DNA from: JAFHCF01 sp048497495 | GTDB taxonomy: Bacteria; Pseudomonadota; Alphaproteobacteria; Rhizobiales; Ancalomicrobiaceae | Direction of reading: 5' to 3' | Length of the DNA: 11,197 nucleotides | NCBI GenBank assembly: GCA_048497495.1 | Contig: JAFHCF010000202.1 | Location: forward strand, 1 to 11,197 | Shown here: one piece after another, positions 1 through 7,603 of the stretch | Position numbering within the stretch: the first letter of the stretch is position 1 | Layout: every line of letters starts with the position of its first letter | Notes under the pieces: generated by a model | Database searches by the model: none | Seen by the model: only the letters and a program-made list of their open reading frames with translations | Told to the model about the DNA's origin: nothing | Translations under genes and position numbers: made by a program

Positions 1-260
1 CGCCCCCCGCCGCCGGGGCGCGCGCCGCCGACCCCGCGGCGATCGACGAGATTCTCGGCGGCGGCGACGACTACGAGATCCTCGCCGCCGTGCCGGAGGC
101 CGCCGCCGCCGGCTTCGTCGCCGACGCCCGCCGGGCCGGCGTCGCGGTCGCGGCGATCGGCCGGATCGTCGCGGCGACGGGGGAGGGCGACCCGGTCCGA
201 TTCCTCGATCGCGACGGCGCGCGCCTGCCACTCGGGGGTGTCGGCTTTCGACATTTCTGA
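1..260 (+). CDS. thiL: Thiamine-phosphate kinase, C-terminal part (partial)
   Basis: The window opens inside this gene, with the first full codon at position 3 and a TGA stop at 258-260, leaving about 85 residues. ThiL phosphorylates thiamine monophosphate to thiamine diphosphate with ATP, the last cytoplasmic step of cofactor synthesis. The visible stretch has the GGGDDYEILAAVP segment (nt 60-98), which matches the C-terminal G-x-D-Y-E-L motif of the family. It is followed by the usual alpha/beta tail ending in a hydrophilic stretch. The N-terminal ATP- and Mg-binding half is outside the window. The placement just upstream of hppA is common in Rhizobiales. The identification rests on this motif and on context; the fragment is too short for more. 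Confidence 0.85.
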   Translation, partial: PPAAGARAADPAAIDEILGGGDDYEILAAVPEAAAAGFVADARRAGVAVAAIGRIVAATGEGDPVRFLDRDGARLPLGGVGFRHF

Positions 261-271
261 GAGGGTCGTCG

Positions 272-290
272 CGGTAGAAATTTCACTTGC
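272..290 (+). repeat. Upstream copy of a duplicated AT-rich element
   Basis: This 19-base stretch, starting CGGTAGAAAT and continuing TTCAC-TTGC, lies just after the thiL stop. It recurs almost unchanged at 468-488, where two single A bases are inserted. No function is known; see the paired entry. Confidence 0.5.
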
Positions 291-334
291 GACAGATACT
301 TGCGCACAGTCTTTCGCGCTCGGATGCCGGGGAG

Positions 335-351
335 TGCGACGTCGGGTCGCA
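335..351. other. Short inverted repeat in the thiL-hppA gap
   Basis: TGCGAC and GTCGCA (335-340 and 346-351) form a perfect 6-bp dyad around five bases. It has no T tract, so it is not a convincing terminator. It lies about 50 bases upstream of the proposed hppA -35 element, so it could be an operator, but in GC-rich DNA a dyad of this size can occur by chance. Confidence 0.25.
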
Positions 352-401
352 GGTTGCGATCCGCACGCGTTTTCACCGATCGTTTTCCTCCGAAGTCCGC
401 C

Positions 402-429
402 TTGACGCGCCCCCGAGCGTGGTTAGGTT
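402..429 (+). promoter_or_regulatory. Candidate sigma-70 promoter for hppA
   Basis: TTGACG (402-407) and TAGGTT (424-429) are separated by 16 bases. This is a good fit to housekeeping promoters of alphaproteobacteria, where the -10 box is often degenerate. Transcription would begin near 436 and leave a leader of about 120 bases before hppA. The remaining thiL-hppA gap (261-555) holds no credible gene. Confidence 0.55.
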
Positions 430-467
430 TGGTCCCCGATCGACCAGGGGTCCAACAGGGTGGACTC

Positions 468-488
468 CGGTAGAAATATTCACATTGC
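468..488 (+). repeat. Downstream copy of the duplicated AT-rich element
   Basis: This copy starts CGGTAGAAAT and then reads ATTCAC-ATTGC. It matches 272-290 at 19 of 21 positions, differing only by two inserted A bases. It lies inside the predicted hppA leader. The two copies flank the candidate promoter about 196 bp apart, so a regulator-binding pair is possible but unproven. Confidence 0.5.
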
Positions 489-555
489 CTGACGCGACAT
501 CCGGAGGACGGGGAAGAACCCGCCACGGATGTTCGCGGCTCGAACGGGAGGTATC

Positions 556-2694
<2,139 letters not shown>

Positions 2695-2716
2695 GCCGAC
2701 CGCGACGACACCCCAT

Positions 2717-2746
2717 GACCGAAGGCGGGCTCGCCCGTCCTCGGTC
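2717..2746 (+). other. Hairpin in the hppA 3' UTR
   Basis: GACCGA pairs with TCGGTC, and inside it GGCGGG pairs with the facing CCCGTC (one wobble), broken by a single A-C mismatch and closed by a CTCG loop. It has no T tract and sits 45 bases before the true terminator. It may protect the 3' end of the transcript; that role is an inference. Confidence 0.5.
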
Positions 2747-2790
2747 GCGAGGAGAACCGGGAAAATCCGGCGCCTCGACGTCCGATCTCG

Positions 2791-2828
2791 ATCCCCCGTG
2801 CGAGGCCTCCTCGCGCGGGGGATTTTTC
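2791..2828 (+). terminator. Intrinsic terminator of hppA
   Basis: Bases 2791-2805 (ATCCCCCGTGCGAGG) pair with 2809-2823 across a three-base loop. This gives 15 pairs with one G-U, and the right arm runs directly into TTTTT at 2823-2827. It is about 97 bases after the hppA stop and reads only on the plus strand. The rest of the 2695-3015 gap holds no gene; a 14-bp palindrome CGAGCCGCGGCTCG lies at 2873-2886. Confidence 0.92.
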
Positions 2829-2955
2829 GTCTCGCCCTCGTCCGCGCGAAAGGCCGACCCGTCCGCCCTTCACGAGCCGCGGCTCGACCGGCCGACGCAC
2901 GCTCGGGCTCGCCTTCGCCCGGGGGTCGCCGCGCCGTCCTCCCCCCGAACGAGGA

Positions 2956-2977
2956 CCGCCGCCCCGGAGGGCGGCGG
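2956..2977 (-). terminator. Possible terminator hairpin of the bamE-like gene
   Basis: CCGCCGCCC and GGGCGGCGG form a perfect 9-bp stem with a CGGA loop, 39 bases beyond the stop codon of the minus-strand lipoprotein gene. The sequence after it on the minus strand (TCCTCGTTCGG) has only a weak T content. This is a GC-rich hairpin without a proper U tail, so termination may be Rho-assisted. Confidence 0.45.
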
Positions 2978-3015
2978 CGCGAGGTCGGCGACGGGGTTCG
3001 ACCGTGGCGGTCGGA

Positions 3016-3513
3016 TCACTGCGAGGTCAGCGGGTTCGCCGGGTTCGCCTTGAGGATCTGCGACAGCAGGCCGTAGTCGGCGCCCGAGGTCTTGGTCTTG
3101 CGGCTGATGTAGTCGAACACCTTGCCGTCCTGGAGCCCGTAGTGGCCCACTTCCTTGACCAGGCCCTTGTCGTCGAAATAGACGGCGATCACCTTCTGCT
3201 CGACCACCGATTGGTTGAGGAAGGCGACGGCGCGGGTGGATTTCTGCGAAATGTAGTAGAAGGCCTCGCTGCCGATGGTGGCGGTGGTCGAGGGCGAACC
3301 GAGGACCAGCAGCACCTGCTCGCGGCTGGCGCCGACCTCGATCTGGCCGACCGCGTTGTCGGGCGCGATGTAGCCGTGATCGTAGTTCTCGGCGCAGCCG
3401 GCGAGCCCGAGGCCGCCGCACAACGCCGTCGCCAGGGCGAGACGGCGCAAGGCGCCTCCGCCGATGCGCCCGAAACCAGCGCCGCGACCGGCGATCGACG
3501 TGCGACGAACCAT
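3016..3513 (-). CDS. bamE: BamE-like outer membrane assembly lipoprotein (SmpA/OmlA domain)
   Basis: BamE is a small lipoprotein of the BAM complex, which folds beta-barrel proteins into the outer membrane. The 165-residue product has an unusually long N-region (basic residues to R24), a hydrophobic core and a lipobox LAGC with Cys at 40, so about 125 residues are mature. The SmpA/OmlA fold is visible: the 'IEVGASREQVLLVLGSPS' segment (G-x-S/T-R-x-x-V-x-x-x-L-G-x-P), then FYYISQ and the two beta strands VIAVYFDDKGLVKEV. The C-terminal stretch KTSGADYGLLSQILKANP is typical of alphaproteobacterial members, where it occurs next to hppA. The ATG at 3513 is supported by GAGGAG seven bases upstream (complement of 3521-3526). 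The gene is divergent from the cytochrome c chaperone gene and is probably monocistronic. Confidence 0.9.
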   Translation of the reverse strand: MVRRTSIAGRGAGFGRIGGGALRRLALATALCGGLGLAGCAENYDHGYIAPDNAVGQIEVGASREQVLLVLGSPSTTATIGSEAFYYISQKSTRAVAFLNQSVVEQKVIAVYFDDKGLVKEVGHYGLQDGKVFDYISRKTKTSGADYGLLSQILKANPANPLTSQ

Positions 3514-3563
3514 CTCGTGTCTCCTCGAGGGGTCGCGTCGCGCGCGCCCCGTAGATCCGATCC

Positions 3564-3586
3564 CTCGGAGGCGATCGCGCTCCGAG
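3564..3586. other. Inverted repeat in the bamE leader
   Basis: CTCGGAG (3564-3570) and CTCCGAG (3580-3586) form a perfect 7-bp dyad. They flank nine bases that contain the palindrome GCGATCGC (3571-3578). It lies in the predicted 5' leader of the minus-strand bamE transcript and just upstream of the plus-strand promoter. It could be an operator or an RNA stem. Confidence 0.35.
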
Positions 3587-3595
3587 CCGTTCTTC

Positions 3596-3624
3596 TTGGC
3601 TTATTCCCTAACCTGCGCTAGGTC
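3596..3624 (+). promoter_or_regulatory. Candidate promoter for the chaperone-DUF177 pair
   Basis: TTGGCT (3596-3601) and TAGGTC (3619-3624) are 17 bases apart, giving a leader of about 60 bases before the ATG at 3692. It interleaves with the opposite promoter at 3605-3633. Confidence 0.45.
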
Positions 3625-3633
3625 GGATGACAA
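3605..3633 (-). promoter_or_regulatory. Candidate promoter for the bamE-like gene
   Basis: On the minus strand TTGTCA (3633-3628) and TAGGGA (3610-3605) are separated by exactly 17 bases. Transcription would start near 3598, about 85 bases before the start codon. Both boxes are close to consensus for the group. Confidence 0.55.
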
Positions 3634-3691
3634 CGGTCGCGGCTTCGCGACGAACCAGAACCCGGCGCCCGATCGCGCCCAGGAAGACCCG

Positions 3692-4285
3692 ATGATCTTC
3701 GGCCTGTTCCGAAGCGGCCCGTCGCCGTCCACAGCCGCGCTCTATGCCGCGATCGTGACCGAAGCACGGCACGTCGCCTTCTATGCCGACTATGGCGTGC
3801 CCGACACCCCGACGGCGCGCTTCGACATGATCGTGCTGCATCTCGCCCTCGTCGCCCGTCGGCTGCGCGCCGACCCGGCCGCCGACGTCGCCCTGCCGCG
3901 CGAAGGCCGCCGCCAGCCGGAGACGCCGAACCGCCGTCTCCAGGATCTGGTCGACCTGTTCTTCACCGAGATGGACCGGGCGCTGCGCGAGATGGGCGTC
4001 GGCGACGTCTCCGTGCCGAAGCGCATGTCGAAGCTCGCCGGCGCCTGGAACGGCCGCACGCGGGCCTACGACGAAGCCCTCGTGGCCGGCGACGGCGCGG
4101 CGCTCGCCGCGGCGCTCGCCCGCAACGTCTTCACCACCGCGTCCGACAAGAGCGGCGCGGCGGCGCTCGCCGCCCATGTCCGCGCCGCCGACGCGGGCCT
4201 CGCCCTCCAGCCCCTCGACCGCCTCCTCGCCGGCCATGTCGCCTGGCCCGACCCGGCGGTCCACGCACCCGGGAACACGCCATGA
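3692..4285 (+). CDS. Ubiquinol-cytochrome c chaperone family protein (Cbp3/UQCC1-like)
   Basis: The family to which this 197-residue protein is assigned includes mitochondrial Cbp3/UQCC1, which helps cytochrome b synthesis and bc1 complex assembly; the bacterial members are assumed to act similarly. Visible features are the short N-terminus MIFGLF, the helix ALYAAIVTEARHVAFYADYG (16-35), RFDMIVLHLALVARRL (43-58), then LVDLFFTEMDRALREMGVGD and VSVPKRMSKLAGAWNGR, the characteristic conserved core. The C-terminus is helical and Ala-rich. There is no signal peptide, so it should be cytoplasmic or peripheral to the inner membrane. The ATG at 3692 is chosen because AGGAAG (3681-3686) precedes it with five bases between, and because the upstream in-frame extension lacks family features. 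The TGA stop overlaps the next start as ATGA (4282-4285), indicating translational coupling. Confidence 0.85.
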   Translation: MIFGLFRSGPSPSTAALYAAIVTEARHVAFYADYGVPDTPTARFDMIVLHLALVARRLRADPAADVALPREGRRQPETPNRRLQDLVDLFFTEMDRALREMGVGDVSVPKRMSKLAGAWNGRTRAYDEALVAGDGAALAAALARNVFTTASDKSGAAALAAHVRAADAGLALQPLDRLLAGHVAWPDPAVHAPGNTP

Positions 4286-4833
4286 CCGATAAAGAAAAGC
4301 CGATCGTCCGCACCCTCGCCGTCCACGAGGTGGCGCCCGCCGGCACCCATGTGAAGATCGAGGCCGACGCCGCCCAGCGCGCCGCCCTCGCCCGCGCCGC
4401 GGACGTGACCTCGGTCGAGGCGCTGCGCGCCGAACTCCTGGTCAAACCGTGGTCGGGGCACGGATTCGCCGTCACCGGGCGCCTGACCGCGCGCCTCACC
4501 CAGGCCTGCGTGGTGACGCTCGAGCCGATCGAGGCGGCGATCGACGAGGCCATCGATCTGAAGCTGGTGCCCCCCGAGGAGATGGCGAAATACGAGATCG
4601 CGCCGGACGAGAACGGCGAGATCGAACTCGACACCTCCGCCCTCGACCTGCCCGAACCGATCGAGGACGGCGTCATCGATGTCGGGGCGATCATCGCCGA
4701 ACATTTCGCCCTGGCGGTCGATCCCTATCCGCGCAAACCCGGCGCCGTCTTCGACGCGGAGGGGGCCGGTGTCGGCGACGGCGCCGAAATCCTGAAGCCC
4801 TTCGCCGCACTGGCGCGGCTGAAGAAGGAGTGA
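4282..4833 (+). CDS. DUF177 (YceD-like) domain protein
   Basis: DUF177/YceD proteins are linked to 23S rRNA accumulation and to ribosomal protein L32 in E. coli and plants; the precise biochemical role is not settled. The 183-residue product shows the family pattern: an N-terminal strand 'IVRTLAVHEVAPAG', then FAVTGRLTARLTQACVVTLEPIE (about 63-85) with the single Cys of the conserved Q-x-C-V-x-T-L-E-P motif. An acidic region follows with DLPEPIEDGVIDVGAIIAEHFALAVDPYPRKP (about 122-153). It starts within the stop codon of the chaperone gene (ATGA overlap), so both are probably made from one transcript. In E. coli yceD is followed by rpmF and plsX; here rpmF is missing and plsX follows after a 136-bp gap. 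Confidence 0.88.
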   Translation: MTDKEKPIVRTLAVHEVAPAGTHVKIEADAAQRAALARAADVTSVEALRAELLVKPWSGHGFAVTGRLTARLTQACVVTLEPIEAAIDEAIDLKLVPPEEMAKYEIAPDENGEIELDTSALDLPEPIEDGVIDVGAIIAEHFALAVDPYPRKPGAVFDAEGAGVGDGAEILKPFAALARLKKE

Positions 4834-4855
4834 TAGGGGAGCCGGTCCGTTCCGT

Positions 4856-4875
4856 GCACCCGGGATCCCGGGTGC
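4856..4875. other. 20-bp perfect palindrome upstream of plsX
   Basis: GCACCCGGGATCCCGGGTGC reads identically on both strands. As RNA it would form an 8-bp stem with a GATC loop; there is no T tract after it. It begins 23 bases after the DUF177 stop and 25 bases before the candidate -35 box of plsX. It could be an operator for a dimeric regulator, a Rho-type terminator hairpin or a transcript-end stem. Confidence 0.7.
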
Positions 4876-4899
4876 GGCGAGCAGCGGGGCGGAATGCGG

Positions 4900-4927
4900 T
4901 TGCGAGCCCGTGGGAAACCGGTATTGT
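4900..4927 (+). promoter_or_regulatory. Candidate promoter for plsX-fabH
   Basis: TTGCGA (4900-4905) and TATTGT (4922-4927) are 16 bases apart. Transcription would begin near 4934, giving a leader of about 36 bases. If correct, it excludes the in-frame GTG at 4910 as the plsX start, because that codon would lie inside the promoter. Confidence 0.5.
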
Positions 4928-4969
4928 CCGGCCTCCGTCGGACGAACCGACGAGCCGGAACAAGTGCCA

Positions 4970-6031
4970 GTGCCCACCATCATCTCTCTCGACGCCATGG
5001 GTGGCGACGCCGGACCGGACATGGTCGTCCCGGGCGCGGCCCTCGCGCTCGAGCGGCGACCGGAATTGAGTTTCCTGCTGTTCGGCGACGAGGCGCGATT
5101 GGCGCCACTGCTCGCCGCCCGCCCCAAGCTCGCCGCCGTCTCCCGCATCGTCCACGCCGACGTCGTCGTGCGCATGGACGACAAGCCGAGCCAGGCGCTG
5201 CGGGCCGGCCGCTGGAAGTCTTCGATGTGGAAGGCGATCGAGGCGGTCAAGGCCGGCGAGGCCTCGGTCTGCGTCTCCGCCGGCAACACCGGCGCGTTGA
5301 TGGCGATGTCGAAGTTCTGCCTGCGCACCATGGCCGGCATCGAGCGCCCGGCGATCGCGGCGATCTGGCCGACCGTCGTCGGCGAATCCATCGTCCTCGA
5401 CGTCGGTGCCACCATCGGCGCCGACGCCCAGCAACTCGTCGACTTCGCCGTCATGGGCGCGGCGATGGCCAAGGCGGTGTTCGGCAAGGACCGGCCCACG
5501 GTCGGCCTGCTCAACGTCGGCGTCGAGGAGGTCAAGGGCATCGAGGAGGTCAAGATGGCCGGCCGTCTCCTCAAGGAGGCCGACCTCCCCGAACTCGACT
5601 ATTACGGCTACGTCGAGGGCGACGACATCGGCCGCGGCATCGTCGACGTGGTGGTGACCGAAGGGTTCGCCGGCAACATCGCCCTGAAGACGGCGGAAGG
5701 CACCGCCAAGCAGATCGGCCAATACCTGCGCGCCGGCCTCACCCGCACCTGGATGGCGCGCCTCGGTTATCTCCTGGCCAAGTCGGCCTTCGACCGGCTG
5801 AAGGAGAAGATGGATCCGCGCAAGGTCAACGGCGGCGTCTTTCTCGGCCTCAACGGCGTGGTGATCAAGAGCCACGGCGGCACCGACGCCGAAGGCTTCG
5901 CCTCGGCGATCGAACTCGCCCACGACATGGCCCGCAACGACCTGACGGCCAGCATCGTCCAGGGGCTCTCCCATTACCATCGGGCCGGAACGGCGGTAGC
6001 CGCCGCCGGCGACGCGCGAGGTGAAAAGTGA
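4970..6031 (+). CDS. plsX: Phosphate acyltransferase PlsX
   Basis: PlsX makes acyl-phosphate from acyl-ACP, which PlsY then uses to acylate glycerol-3-phosphate, the first step of phospholipid synthesis. It is a peripheral membrane enzyme. The product of about 353 residues has the N-terminal ISLDAMGGDAGPD motif (5-17), SAGNTGALMA (103-112), the GLLNVGVEEVKG segment and the C-terminal region with FLGLNGVVIKSHGG, all typical of the family. Family length is about 330-360. The start is uncertain: GTG codons exist at 4910, 4964 and 4970. 4970 is chosen because it directly precedes the conserved TIISLDAMGGD, has GGAA nine bases upstream, and lies after the candidate promoter. The last codons overlap the fabH start as GTGA (6028-6031), so the two genes are co-translated. 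Confidence 0.95.
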   Translation: MPTIISLDAMGGDAGPDMVVPGAALALERRPELSFLLFGDEARLAPLLAARPKLAAVSRIVHADVVVRMDDKPSQALRAGRWKSSMWKAIEAVKAGEASVCVSAGNTGALMAMSKFCLRTMAGIERPAIAAIWPTVVGESIVLDVGATIGADAQQLVDFAVMGAAMAKAVFGKDRPTVGLLNVGVEEVKGIEEVKMAGRLLKEADLPELDYYGYVEGDDIGRGIVDVVVTEGFAGNIALKTAEGTAKQIGQYLRAGLTRTWMARLGYLLAKSAFDRLKEKMDPRKVNGGVFLGLNGVVIKSHGGTDAEGFASAIELAHDMARNDLTASIVQGLSHYHRAGTAVAAAGDARGEK

Positions 6032-7005
6032 GCGTGGTACGTACCATCGTCCGTGGTGTCGGCTCCTATCTGCCGGCCGAGACCCTCACCAACGCCGATC
6101 TGGCGAAGTTCGTCGACACGTCCGACGAGTGGATCGTCGAGCGCAGCGGCATTCGCGAACGCCATCGCGCCGCCCCCGACGAATTCACCTCCGATCTCGC
6201 CACCCACGCCGCCCGCGCCGCCCTCGCCCATGCCGGGATCGACGCGCGGGACATCGATCTCGTCGTGGTCGCCACCGCCACCCCCGACTACACCTTCCCG
6301 GCCACCGCCGTCGAAGTGCAGGCGCGCCTCGGCATCACCCACGGCTTCGCCTACGACCTCCAGGCGGTGTGCTCCGGCTTCGTCTTCGGGCTCGCCACCG
6401 CCGACGCCCAGATCAAGGCGGGGCTGGCCAAGCGCGCCCTGGTGATCGGCGCGGAGACCTTCACTCGCATCCTCGACTGGAGCGACCGCACCACCTGCGT
6501 CCTCTTCGGCGACGGCGCCGGCGCCGTGGTGCTCGAGGCGGCGGAAGGCGAGGGGACTTCGGCCGACCGCGGCATCCTCGCCTCGTCGCTGCGCTCCGAC
6601 GGACGCCATCGCGAAAAGCTCTATGTCGACGGCGGCCCGTCGCGGACCCAGACCGCCGGCCATCTGCGCATGGAAGGCAAGGAAGTCTTCAAGCACGCGG
6701 TGACCAACCTCGCCGACGTCATCGAGGTCCTGTTCCACGAGACCGGCCTGACCAGCGCCGACATCGACTGGTTCGTGCCCCATCAGGCCAACCGCCGCAT
6801 CATCGACGCCACCGGCAAGAGGCTCGGCATTCCCCCGGAGAAGGTGGTGATGACACTCCAACACCACGGCAACACCTCCGCCGCCTCGATCCCGCTCGCC
6901 CTCGACGTGGCCGTCAAGGACGGCCGCATCAAGCCCGGCGACATGGTGATGCTCGAGGCCATGGGCGGTGGCTTCACTTGGGGCGCCGTCCTGCTGCGTT
7001 GGTGA
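6028..7005 (+). CDS. fabH: Beta-ketoacyl-ACP synthase III
   Basis: FabH condenses acetyl-CoA with malonyl-ACP to start each new fatty acid chain. The 325-residue product has the family length and the complete catalytic triad: Cys115 in LQAVCSGFVFG, His252 in VPHQANRRIID, and Asn282 in HHGNTSAASIP. TSDEWIVERSGIRERH near the N-terminus and the FGDGAGAVVLE segment are further family signatures. The GTG at 6028 overlaps the plsX stop (GTGA) and is preceded by GAGG (6018-6021) at six bases, which fixes the start. It forms a two-gene operon with plsX, joining the entry points of fatty acid and phospholipid synthesis. A hairpin with a T-rich tail at 7147-7183 may end the transcript. Confidence 0.97.
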   Translation: MSVVRTIVRGVGSYLPAETLTNADLAKFVDTSDEWIVERSGIRERHRAAPDEFTSDLATHAARAALAHAGIDARDIDLVVVATATPDYTFPATAVEVQARLGITHGFAYDLQAVCSGFVFGLATADAQIKAGLAKRALVIGAETFTRILDWSDRTTCVLFGDGAGAVVLEAAEGEGTSADRGILASSLRSDGRHREKLYVDGGPSRTQTAGHLRMEGKEVFKHAVTNLADVIEVLFHETGLTSADIDWFVPHQANRRIIDATGKRLGIPPEKVVMTLQHHGNTSAASIPLALDVAVKDGRIKPGDMVMLEAMGGGFTWGAVLLRW

Positions 7006-7114
7006 GGCGGCGTTCGACCCGCGATGCCGAGACAATCGGACGCGGCGGCGGAAACCCCCTGGAATCTCAGGTGGTATCGACGCTAGAGTAGATCTGCCGG
7101 CCGAGGCGCCGCAG

Positions 7115-7143
7115 TTGACCGCGTCACCACGAGGTCATACCTT
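7115..7143 (+). promoter_or_regulatory. Candidate promoter for ihfA
   Basis: TTGACC (7115-7120) and TACCTT (7138-7143) have the ideal 17-base spacing. Transcription would start near 7150, giving a leader of about 105 bases. The 7006-7114 part of the fabH-ihfA gap shows no gene or clear signal. Confidence 0.6.
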
Positions 7144-7146
7144 TTG

Positions 7147-7183
7147 TCCCCACCCCTCCCAAAGAAGGTGGGGATTTGGTTTT
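7147..7183 (+). terminator. Hairpin with T-rich tail between fabH and ihfA
   Basis: TCCCCACC (7147-7154) pairs with GGTGGGGA (7167-7174) around a 12-base loop and is followed by TTTGGTTTT. It resembles an intrinsic terminator for plsX-fabH, though it is 142 bases past the fabH stop. It also begins almost exactly at the predicted start of ihfA transcription, so ihfA mRNA itself would carry most of this stem at its 5' end. Confidence 0.55.
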
Positions 7184-7254
7184 CGATGGGCCGCGAGGTC
7201 GGTTCGCGAGCGATCCGGTGGGGACTGCGGCCATCGAGAGAGAAGGGCTGGACC

Positions 7255-7566
7255 ATGGCGGGGAAGACGATCACCCGAGCGGATCTGTGTGAAGCGGTCT
7301 ACCAGAAGGTGGGGCTGTCACGGACCGAGTCGGCCGACCTCGTCGAAATGGTGCTCGGCGAGATTTCCGATTGCCTGGTGGAGGGCGAGTCGGTGAAACT
7401 GTCGTCCTTCGGAACCTTCCTGGTGCGCTCCAAGGGCGAGCGGATCGGGCGCAATCCGAAGACCGGCGAGGAAGTGCCGATCTCGCCGCGGCGGGTGATG
7501 GTGTTCAAGCCGTCGAACGTCTTGAAGCAGAAGATCAACGAATCGTTGGCGGGTGACGACGGCTGA
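7255..7566 (+). CDS. ihfA: Integration host factor subunit alpha
   Basis: IHF-alpha pairs with IHF-beta to bend DNA sharply at specific sites, assisting recombination, replication and transcription. The 103-residue product fits the family (99 in E. coli). It shows the N-terminal helical part TITRADLCEAVYQKVGLSRTE, the GESVKLSSFGTF strand, the DNA-binding arm around GRNPKTGEEVPISPRRVMVF with Asn67-Pro68 near the arm tip, and the closing FKPSNVLKQKIN. The LCEAVYQKVGLS and ISPRRVMVFKPS features favour the alpha subunit over HU. The ATG at 7255 is chosen over longer in-frame starts at 7144 and 7195 because GAAGG lies about eight bases upstream and homology begins at MAGKTITR. The MerR-type gene follows 37 bases later and is probably cotranscribed. 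Confidence 0.95.
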   Translation: MAGKTITRADLCEAVYQKVGLSRTESADLVEMVLGEISDCLVEGESVKLSSFGTFLVRSKGERIGRNPKTGEEVPISPRRVMVFKPSNVLKQKINESLAGDDG

Positions 7567-7603
7567 GCCTGTCGCGGCTCCCCGCCTCAATCGAGCGGAG
7601 CCC

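Noticed and set aside
529..555. Upstream ATG as the hppA start
   Set aside because: It would add nine residues before the usual hydrophobic N-terminus and would place the clear GGGAGG ribosome-binding site inside the coding region.
4910..4969. GTG at 4910 as the plsX start
   Set aside because: It would add about 20 residues with no family counterpart and would overlap the candidate promoter (4900-4927).
4691..5980. Long antisense frame over plsX
   Set aside because: It mirrors the codon bias of plsX, has biased Asp/Ala/Gly composition and no family resemblance.
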